Source: Pleurodeles waltl
Taxonomy: Eukaryota > Chordata > Amphibia > Caudata > Salamandridae
NCBI RefSeq assembly: GCF_031143425.1
Contig: NC_090444.1
Coordinates: forward strand, 1,308,773,324-1,308,837,323
Direction of reading: 5' to 3'
Length of the DNA stretch: 64,000 nt
Shown: piece by piece, positions 56,030 to 64,000 of the stretch
Numbering within the stretch: position 1 is the stretch's first letter
Layout of the letters: every line of letters starts with the position of its first letter
Notes under the pieces: model-generated
Seen by the model: the letters and a program-made list of their open reading frames with translations, nothing else
The model's database searches: none
Told to the model about the DNA's origin: nothing
Made by a program: the position numbers and the translations under genes

Positions 56030-58441
56030 GGTCTCACACTGTCCCTGGTTTGAGCCAATCCTGTTGTGGCCACTAGGCCCAGACACACAAGTGGAGTTGT
56101 ATTTTCTGTTGGCAAAAATGTGGGAGCGCTAGGTGGTAGGAATTTTGTGGATCCCTGCATCATCCACAACATTCTATCACAGAACTGTGGGGAAAAAGTG
56201 TGTTTTTAGACAATGTTTAAGATTTGCAAGACCTTATTGGTAAGAAAACTGCATGGGATCCATATGAGTCCAACAACAAAACCACCTGCCTCCATCGCCA
56301 AGATTATTCTTACAAAATATCATACAGTATAGTTACTTTATTCTAAAAACTTTTCATACCACAAATTTTCATTTAGAGTCTACTGTTATTATCAAAACCT
56401 CCTTTTTTAGAAAATATTTCTACCATACAGCACACAATCAAAGCATATATAATTTCTTCATTATAACTGAGTAAAAGTTCAGTCACAAAGAGTTTTGATC
56501 TATAAGTCTACACATCACATATATTCATCTCCTCATAAAATTCATAACAATCACTGACTCATCACAAATCTCATACATGTTATAACAAAAAAACTAAAAA
56601 AAAAAATACTGGTTACCAACACCAATAATTTTAATTTTTTATTCAAGATTGTACATCAATATAGATTCTTCAGGGTGATTTTCCTGTATATCTATTTAAA
56701 TATATATTTATAATTTCCCGCATTCGTTTTACTATTAATCCCATATTGTTGGGCCTGTTACATCAAAATAAGTTTTTCAGTTGTGGTTCCAGTCATGTGT
56801 GATGTGTGTTACGGTAAAACCCAAAAGACATTGTACACCTTCTTCAGGGCTCCAACAACCAAATTGAGGTTGACATGGGAGATTTAACATGAGTTATACC
56901 ACTCTGTGCTTCCCTACCTGCCTAGTTTTTGAAATGTCTGAGTTTGGTCCGTTTCCCAGGGCGGTGGTAGAGTCCAGCCCCAAAAACCATAGCTACTCAC
57001 ACTGATAGAAAAGGGTCGGTTTTGAGTGAAAAAATTTAAATTGCCTATGTTATGTTTGGGGGCCTTTTCTATTAGGGTGCTGGGCCTACCCACAAGCGTT
57101 GTTGTATGTGGACAAGTGTGGGAACGCTGGGTAGTAGGAATTTCGTGGATTCTTGCAGCTTTAAGAACTTTCTCTCACAGGAATGTGAGGGAAATTCATG
57201 TTTTCTAATAAAATTTGAGGCTTGAAGGGCATTGTAGGTAAGAAAAGATAGGGAGATACCACGCAAGCCAGACCATCCTACAACTTTCGAGGGTATCTAG
57301 TTTTCAGAAATGTCTGGGCCTGGTAGGTTTCTCTGGGTGGTGGTTCAGCTAGAGCCCACATTTTGTAGTGAACCACATTGCTGAAAAGTGCTTATTATGC
57401 TGGGTGAAATGTGGTGTCTCTAGGACACATTATGGTGTGTTTTGTGTCATAGGTGCTAGGTCCATCCAAATAAGTGGGGCATTTTTTTTCAGGAGACGTG
57501 GAAACGTAAAATGATACAACCTTTGTTATTATCAATTGGATTTCTCTGTATTTTTATCTTGTAAATGTAAACCAATGTGCAAGAAATAACCAATTTTGCA
57601 AAATGCTCTCAGAATCACAAAATAGTATGGGTAACCTAAAATCCACAGATAATCAAATAACCGGTATTCCTAAACTTAGTTTCTTGTGCACATTTCAGAA
57701 ATACATAGGTTTCCTCCATACTCATTTTTAATTCATTAGATTTTACCACACCAATTGCTACGTGGAAAGTACACAATAAAAAAACGTGCACAAGATATAC
57801 AAATAAACAGTATTCCTAAACTTAGGGCCATATGTACCAACGCATTTTCCCATAGACACAGAATGGGTAAAACCCTTTGATACATCGGGCCCTTAGTTTC
57901 TTGTGCACATTTTAGAAATACATAGTTTTCCTCTATTTTCATGTTTAATTCATTAGATTTTACTATACGAATTGCTGCATGGAAGTATACAATGAAAAAC
58001 CCTCACAAGCTGCAGTTCTGTTGTTGGCTCTGGGTTTCGCATATTTTTAGAAAATGTAAAGAACTTTATATCTTTGCGAACAGAAGGGTTTGATGGACGT
58101 AACGGTATATTGCTTTTGTAAATTGTCTATTGTGACAATATCATAGCAGATTAAAATGTTGTCACAAATGGCTAGTCTTCCTACTCATTTTCAGATTTTT
58201 TTTTTTACTTCAGTGATTTTGTTCCTAAAAGTTAGGAAGAAGATGGTCCTAGCACAGCAAACCCCAAGTACATTTAAAATCCCCACGATGTTGGAAATAA
58301 TTGTTGGAAACAATTCTGCAAATTTAGTGAACACATCTTTTCTCGGGGAAAAGGTTATGAAAGTTTAAGAGTAAGCTACCTCTCCCCCTCCCCAAAAAAA
58401 GGCTTAGCACAAGGGGGTTGAAAAAACCTAGCAGTCAAGTG
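56030..58441. mobile_element. Decayed relative of the TTAA composite element
   Basis: Units related to array B of the 17052-21570 element occur at 56030-56275 ('CTAGGCCCAGACACACAAGT') and 56880-57400 ('GGGCCTACCCACAAGCG', 'GGTAGTAGGAATTTCGTGG'). The right end, CCTAGCAGTCAAGTGG followed by TGAA, matches the other element's CCTAGCAGCGAAGGGG-TTAA, with TTAA mutated. An unrelated AT-rich block interrupts it at about 56276-56850. It contains a short tandem duplication (57660-57800 and 57800-58000) and a 68-bp MITE. Far more diverged than the 17-21 kb copy. Confidence 0.55.
57825..57892. mobile_element. 68-bp Harbinger-type mini-MITE with empty-site control
   Basis: The insert runs from GGGCCATATGTACCAA to TTTGATACATCGGGCCC, with TTA on both sides (57822-57824, 57893-57895). 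The surrounding sequence is a tandem duplicate of 57660-57790, and that sister copy has a single uninterrupted TTA at 57676-57678 ('CCTAAACTTAGTTTCTTG'). The comparison fixes both the ends and the 3-bp duplication. Confidence 0.85.
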
Positions 58442-60252
58442 GTGAAGGAGCAACTCGGCCATAGAAGAGGCTGTGACATTTGCAATAGTAGAGGCCATGT
58501 TGCACGTCCACCAGCATGTCTCGGCGGTTCGATTTTCTCCACCTCACTGTTGGTGCGATCAGCCATTGTATACTTTTGTTGGTGGAAAGTAGCCCTGGCG
58601 AAAATGCCGTAATTGTAAAAGGCACAGAAAAATGGCAACAGACTGGATTTGCAGGGTCTAATACTGTGACTCGGTTGATCTTACCCTTGTAGATGGGAAC
58701 ATGAATAAAAATGTCAACCTAATGAATGGAATACTCTCACATAATTTTAAATCCATTAGATTTTCCAGCATTTCACTTCTCCATATATGAGCACTCAGCT
58801 CCCCCTGGTTGCCTCCCAGTGCTACATGGAGGAGCCAATGAAGAGTACCATACTGTGTGCGCAAATAAAGGCGTGGTGTATATCATTCTATAAATATCAT
58901 TGATGATTACATTATAGTGATGTGCTCATGAAACGTATGTGACTGGAATTCATATTTCATTAGTTGCCCGATACAATTCTGTTTAACATATAATGCTTCT
59001 TAACCAATAAACCTGCAACATTAATGTACCTTTTGGCTTTTTTTCCAAACATTTGTTGGGAAGAGACACTTCCTCCCTACTACTTTCTTGAACAATACTG
59101 AGCTCGCATGCTGTGTGCCTCCTCGGTACAATTACAATCTGAGGTTGGTATTAAAAGAAAGCCCCAAACTGTATTGGGGTCACGTGCTAGCACTGCTGTG
59201 AACTTGTGTACTGTTTCCTAAAACGTAAGGCATCTCAATTCAATTCATGTTTAATCCCAAAATAAATCCAACCATGTTATTGATTTAGGCCTGTACTAAA
59301 ATTAATGTAAAGTGCTCTAAATACTGACATCAAATATTTGAATATATGTCGACAACCTTGCCACAGGAGAGATGTTCTAGTGGCAGCTCAACGATCCATG
59401 CAGGCATGCATAATTGCGAACACACGAAACTAAATCTACTTAACATCAAGTGCAATCTATCTAAATTAAAAAATTACAATATCAATGATCATCATTAAAA
59501 ACAATTCCAGTTATTTGTCGTAAATTAATTTATGCAGACGAGGCCCCCGAGAACAATTGGGACGACTCCATCTGTTTCTTTTTCTTTAAGTGCAGGATCT
59601 CAGGTCAGCTTGCCGGCGATTTCTATTTTCAATTTGGACACTAGATGGCACCAGTAGAACACAATAATGCACTCACTCGCCTGTTAATTTCGGTCAAGCT
59701 GACGTTGTAAAACTAAACACACATTTGAAACAAGAATTTGCAATGTAATGGGTATCGCATTTCCTTGAGTTATTGGCGTTATAAATTCATAACTGGACTT
59801 TTCTTGCCACATAAATTGGTCAACACTGCCTCATAACGTGGTCTTTTCCTGTTGCATAATTCCAGTGGCCCTGCATATAATTAAAGCACTTCATTTACTT
59901 TCTTCCTCTATCTGAAGCCAAGAATGTAAAAGTTGCCATTTAGCACCAAATTTAAATCTGCCATGCTAATTCCAATAGAATACCACTTTCACCACTCCAT
60001 CATCAGAGTTGCTGGTTGGCTAACAGAATCCCCCCAACAAAAAAAGACAGGACAGCCATGGAGGAGTAACAAGAGTAATAAACTACAAGGGTCCCCAAAA
60101 CATATCAAGAATGTTCAAACAGTCATGATGTAATAAGGATGTTAAGCTGGCCTGAATCATGGTCATAATTACATTAGGGAGATATTAATACAACATATAT
60201 GATCATATAAACCCAATTAAAACCTCCATCAGAAATAAACTTTTGGCATTAC
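58442..60252. other. Unassigned interval
   Basis: Mixed to AT-rich sequence. Short motifs such as CACTAGATGGCACCAGTAG near 59640 hint at old repeats, but nothing can be called. Confidence 0.25.
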
Positions 60253-61465
60253 ACTGTAATGCTTAGAACAGTCCATAGATGACAACACAATAAAAATAAC
60301 ACTTGTAAGAAACATGGTCATGTAACTATATAGTAAGCCCTTAGAGAGCATAATCACATGAAAAGAGAATGACAGGACGTAATGGAGTGTAACCATATAT
60401 TTAGCCCCAAGAGCATTACATAAAAAGTGCATTACACATTTTCAGGGCTAGTAGGCCTACTACAATGATATTACAAACAAGACCCTTAAAACACAAACTA
60501 ATCTCAGCTGTAAAACAAAAGTTCCAGCCATGAGACAGCTTAAAACAGCTTAAAAAGACACGAACGATGGGAGGGGTTATTATTTTAGGGTCCCCACCGA
60601 CCTAGTGTGGGGATCCAGAGATGGTCCAGACAGAAAAAGCAGGTTGTGGTGAACATTTTGAAGGTGGTCCCATTGTCCTAGGACTGCCACAGGCTGAATT
60701 ATTATCAACAGTGTTTTGTAAAAAGAATGCCCTGCAAAGCATTATGGGGTGAGTTTCTGAGTGCTGCGAATATTGTTTTATGTTGACTGTAATGCTCAGA
60801 ACAGCCCCTAGAGGACACCACAATAAAAATTGCATTTGGAAGAAACATGGTCATGTAACCATATAGTTAGCCCCTAGGGGGCATAACTACATTAAAAGAG
60901 AATGGCAGAAAGTAATGCAGGGCAACCAAAGATTTTGCTCCTGGAGAGCAAAAAACATTACACATTTTCAGGGCTAGCAGGCCTACTGCAGTGATATTAC
61001 AAACAAGGCCCTTGAAATACAAACTACTCAGCTGTAAAAAAAAAAAAAAAAAAAGTTCCAACAATAAGAGAGCTTAAACAGACACTGAATGGTGGGAGGG
61101 AATATTATTTTGTGGTCCCTACTAACGTAGTGCGGGGACCCAGAGATGACCTAAACAGAACATTTTGGTGGTGGTCCCATTGTCCTAGTACCACCACAGG
61201 CTGGGTCATGGGCAAAATCGTTTTGTAAAAGTGATTCCCTGAAAAGCATTATGGGGCGTGTTTCTGTACCGCGAATATTGTAGTATGTTGCTATGTTGAT
61301 TCTAGTGCTCAGAACAGCCCCTAGAGGACACCACAATGAAAATAGCATTTTGAAGAAACATGGTCATGTAACCATATAGTTAGCCTCTAGAGGGCATAAC
61401 CACATGAAAAGAAAATGGCAGAAAGTAATGCAGTGTAACCATACATTTAGCCCCTAGAGGGGAAG
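60253..61465. repeat. Tandem repeat of ~520 bp, about 2.3 units
   Basis: Units begin at 60253, 60787 and about 61300 (spacing 534 and 513 bp) with TAATGCTCAGAACAGCCCCT-type starts. Shared blocks are AAGAAACATGGTCATGTAAC, TTTTCAGGGCTAGNAGGCC, AAGCATTATGGGG and CTGCGAATATTGT. The third unit is partial and ends near 61465. Unit 2 contains a run of about 19 A near 61037. No terminal repeats or frames. Confidence 0.8.
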
Positions 61466-62279
61466 AGTGTGGGTATCCTGCCACAGGTCTATATGTCAGG
61501 ATGTCATTGCTGTTTATTCACTTAAATGTCTGTAAAATGTTTGAGTTGGCTGAACACTCACAGCAGAGAACTCTGTGTAACATATAGGGTATTGGTCTGA
61601 ATTTAGCAAATCTGACACAGCACTTCATCCTTCTGAGGTTGATGTGAATACTATTAAGGTAGGTAACACCTACAGATGCTATTTAGAGTAGCATTATAGG
61701 ACTCTCTCCAAGTTCCCCTCAGACTATCAGAACAGCATGCATTTCAGAAACAATTTAAAGTCAAATATTCTAATGAGGTAGCAATTTCTCAAAGCATGCA
61801 AAAAAAAAATCTTGTGTAAGAGGTGAGAGTTTCCGTAGCTGTTCTGGAAGGTATGTGAAAGCGCCAAAACACAGTTTATTTTGAATCACTGTGCTATACC
61901 AAATCTCAAAAGAAGGAAAATAAATTTAAGAGAAACTGGTAAACGATGACTGTAAAAATTGTCAACACCCTTACATCGCTATTGTTACCTTGAAACACAT
62001 CCACAATTCCATAATGAGACCATACACAGTCACTTCACTAACTAGCAAATTTCTGCCACTTGTATGGCTTCATAGTGCTTTTGGCAATCTGGAGGGTGCC
62101 TTTCCGTTGAGTCATGTGGGCAAGTTATAGCAATTCTATGTCAGTACCGGAGGCTTCTGATTATGTTAACTCTTTCTTTACTGTCAACACACAGCAGGCA
62201 ATAAAAAACTTAAACTACATTTCCCATGAGACCACAGCCTCGATATCACCCCCAATCAGGGTCTACCCTCCCATATATA
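61466..62279. other. Unassigned interval
   Basis: No recognisable feature between the 520-bp repeat and the Tc1-like element. Confidence 0.25.
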
Positions 62280-62281
62280 TA

Positions 62282-62306
62282 CAGGGAGTGCAGAATTATT
62301 AGGCAA
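62282..62306 (+). repeat. Left terminal inverted repeat of Tc1-like element
   Basis: 25 bp, perfectly complementary to 63819-63843. Preceded by TA. Confidence 0.95.
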
Positions 62307-62499
62307 ATGAGTATTTTGACCACATCATCCTCTTTATGCATGTTGTCTTACTCCAAGCTGTATAGGCTCGAAAGCCTACTACCAATTAAGCATATTAGGT
62401 GATGTGCATCTCTGTAATGAGAAGGGGTGTGGTCTAATGACATCAACACCCTATATCAGGTGTGCATAATTATTAGGCAACTTCCTTTCCTTTGGCAAA

Positions 62500-63516
62500 A
62501 TGGGTCAAAAGAAGGACTTGACAGGCTCAGAAAAGTCAAAAATAGTGAGATATCTTGCAGAGGGATGCAGCACTCTTAAAATTGCAAAGCTTCTGAAGCG
62601 TGATCATCGAACAATCAAGCGTTTCATTCAAAATAGTCAACAGGGTCGCAAGAAGCGTGTGGAAAAACCAAGGCGCAAAATAACTGCCCATGAACTGAGA
62701 AAAGTCAAGCGTGCAGCTGCCACGATGCCACTTGCCACCAGTTTGGCCATATTTCAGAGCTGCAACATCACTGGAGTGCCCAAAAGCACAAGGTGTGCAA
62801 TACTCAGAGACATGGCCAAGGTAAGAAAGGCTGAAAGACGACCACCACTGAACAAGACACACAAGCTGAAACGTCAAGACTGGGCCAAGAAATATCTCAA
62901 GACTGATTTTTCTAAGGTTTTATGGACTGATGAAATGAGAGTGAGTCTTGATGGGCCAGATGGATGGGCCCGTGGCTGGATTGGTAAAGGGCAGAGAGCT
63001 CCAGTCCGACTCAGACGCCAGCAAGGTGGAGGTGGAGTACTGATTTGGGCTGGTATCATCAAAGATGAGCTTGTGGGGCCTTTTCGGGTTGAGGATGGAG
63101 TCAAGCTCAACTCCCAGTCCTACTGCCAGTTCCTGGAAGACACCTTCTTCAAGCAGTGGTACAGGAAGAAGTCTGCATCCTTCAAGAAAAACATGATTTT
63201 CATGCAGGACAATGCTCCATCACACGCGTCCAAGTACTCCACAGCGTGGCTGGCAAGAAAGGGTATAAAAGAAGGAAAACTAATGACATGGCCTCCTTGT
63301 TCACCTGATCTGAACCCCATTGAGAACCTGTGGTCCATCATCAAATGTGAGATTTACAAGGAGGGAAAACAGTACACCTCTCTGAACAGTGTCTGGGAGG
63401 CTGTGGTTGCTGCTGCACGCAATGTTGATGGTGAACAGATCAACACACTGACAGAATCCATGGATGGCAGGCTTTTGAGTGTCCTTGCAAAGAAAGGTGG
63501 CTATATTGGTCACTGA
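62500..63516 (+). CDS. Tc1/mariner transposase, DD37E
   Basis: A 338-codon open frame starts at ATG in a good context (AAAATGG). Residues 1-115 form the bipartite helix-turn-helix DNA-binding part ('SKIVRYLAEGCSTLKIAKLL' near 13-32), with a basic, nuclear-signal-like 'GRKKRVEKPRRK' at 49-60. The catalytic triad is complete: D144 in 'LWTDEMRVSLDGPDG', D237 in 'MQDNAPSHASKYS', and E275 in 'CSPDLNPIENLWSIIK'. The spacing of 37 residues between D237 and E275 makes it DD37E, not the common DD34E Tc1 or DD34D mariner; DD37E vertebrate elements are known as the TRT group. A glycine-rich linker 'QQGGGGVLIWAG' lies at 174-185. AATAAA at 63595-63600 follows the stop. No stop or frameshift is seen. It cuts and pastes the element at TA sites. 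Confidence 0.95.
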   Translation: MGQKKDLTGSEKSKIVRYLAEGCSTLKIAKLLKRDHRTIKRFIQNSQQGRKKRVEKPRRKITAHELRKVKRAAATMPLATSLAIFQSCNITGVPKSTRCAILRDMAKVRKAERRPPLNKTHKLKRQDWAKKYLKTDFSKVLWTDEMRVSLDGPDGWARGWIGKGQRAPVRLRRQQGGGGVLIWAGIIKDELVGPFRVEDGVKLNSQSYCQFLEDTFFKQWYRKKSASFKKNMIFMQDNAPSHASKYSTAWLARKGIKEGKLMTWPPCSPDLNPIENLWSIIKCEIYKEGKQYTSLNSVWEAVVAAARNVDGEQINTLTESMDGRLLSVLAKKGGYIGH

Positions 63517-63818
63517 TTTGTTTTTGTTTTGTTTTTGAATGTCAGAAATGTATATTTGTGAATGTTGAGATGTTATATTGGTTTCACTGGTAATAATAAA
63601 TAATTGAAATGGGTATATATTTTTTCTTGTTAAGTTGCCTAATAATTATGCACAGTAATAGTCACCTGCACACACAGATATCCCCCTAACATAGCTAAAA
63701 CTAAAAACAAACTAAAAACTACTTCCAAAAATATTCAGCTTTGATATTAATGAGTTTTTTGGGTTCATTGAGAACATGGTTGTTGTTCAATAATAAAATT
63801 AATCCTCAAAAATACGAC

Positions 63819-63843
63819 TTGCCTAATAATTCTGCACTCCCTG
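63819..63843 (-). repeat. Right terminal inverted repeat of Tc1-like element
   Basis: 25 bp, perfect partner of 62282-62306. Followed by TA. Confidence 0.95.
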
Positions 63844-63900
63844 TATGTCATAGTCCTCCAAAGTCCGCCCTCTTTTTTTGCTCTTGCAGCACAGAGCTAA

Positions 63901-64000
63901 GGGCCAGATGTAGGAAGAAAGCAAATTGCGACTTGCAATTTGCGAGTCCGTGCGACTCGCAAATTGCAAGTCGCAATTTGCTATGTAGAAAGGTGTCTCA
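63901..64000 (+). mobile_element. Left end of a Harbinger-type element, cut by window edge
   Basis: GGGCCAGATGTAGGAA after TAA (63898-63900) resembles the ends of the mini-MITEs at 57825 and 28706. A perfect hairpin follows: 28-bp arms at 63921-63948 and 63954-63981 with a 5-bp loop. The arms are themselves built from repeats of GCAAATTGC/GACTTGC. The rest lies outside the window. Confidence 0.55.

Larger units (their letters stand above)
62282..63843 (+). mobile_element. Intact Tc1/mariner transposon (DD37E, TRT-like)
   Basis: A 1,562-bp element is flanked by TA at 62280-62281 and 63844-63845. The 25-bp terminal inverted repeats (starting CAGGGAGTGCAGAATTATT) are identical. A second pair of perfect 23-bp inverted repeats lies inside, at 62461-62483 and 63632-63654 (core GCATAATTATTAGGCAA), so each end carries two related transposase-binding-like sites (IR/DR layout). 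Between the inner repeats is an uninterrupted transposase gene. All parts needed in cis are visible, so this copy may be autonomous or only recently inactive. Confidence 0.95.

Noticed and set aside
60253..61465. Considered a newt satellite-2-like array with a hammerhead ribozyme
   Set aside because: No CTGATGAG...GAAA core found in any unit, and the unit length (about 520 bp) does not fit.

Overview
The window is eukaryotic and non-coding for almost all of its length. It is built of nested transposable elements and their remnants: LINEs, DIRS-type YR retrotransposons, large TG...CA LTR-like elements, and Harbinger, hAT, Tc1/mariner and TTAA-type DNA elements. The mix, and several repeats I recognise from memory (GC-rich Harbinger hairpin elements, the TTAA element with 'GGGGCAG' and ~380-bp internal arrays, the 'TGTAGGAAG...' LTR-like elements), point to a salamander with a giant genome. 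A newt such as Pleurodeles is the best guess; this is recognition, not a search result.

Only one host coding feature was found: a 92-bp minus-strand exon at 30303-30394 with canonical splice sites. It encodes part of the USP domain of a USP45/USP16-type deubiquitinase. The rest of the window is therefore best read as intron (or flank) of that gene, filled by insertions.

Layout. 1-480: DIRS gag-like fragment (-). 1021-1604: Harbinger element. 1960-2345: L1/Tx1-like endonuclease fragment. 2380-4930: decayed DIRS (-), gag-RT-RNase H-YR. 4935-6572: 3' end of a LINE (-). 6572-11830: near-complete but broken LINE A (-). 11840-16350: LINE C (-), split by a 2,665-bp LTR-like element (13384-16048, 5-bp duplication). 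16790-22595: L1/Tx1-like LINE (+), split by a 4.5-kb TTAA-flanked element (17052-21570) with two internal tandem arrays. 22600-28640: LINE D (-) with repeated 5' units. 29281-29444: hAT hairpin MITE. 30303-30394: USP exon. 32225-34040: DIRS YR fragment (+). 34621-37758: Harbinger-derived block. 37761-40240: LINE F (+). 40590-41010: CR1/L2-type tail. 42784-43420: ~125-bp tandem array. 44660-52265: LINE E (+), split by a 3,058-bp LTR-like element on the minus strand (47488-50545). 53182-53353: mariner-type MITE. 53390-55245: internally deleted DIRS (-). 56030-58441: second, decayed TTAA-type repeat carrying a 68-bp Harbinger MITE. 60253-61465: ~520-bp tandem repeat. 62282-63843: a structurally intact DD37E Tc1/mariner transposon with an uninterrupted 338-codon transposase. 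63901-end: start of another Harbinger-type element with a perfect hairpin.

The nesting gives relative ages. The LINE, L1-like and DIRS copies are old and full of stops and frameshifts. The LTR-like, TTAA and MITE insertions sit inside them. The Tc1-like element looks youngest: perfect terminal and inner repeats, TA duplication, open reading frame. The strongest unexpected signals are paired (compensatory) substitutions in three stems between two Harbinger copies, and an internal empty-site control for a 68-bp MITE.
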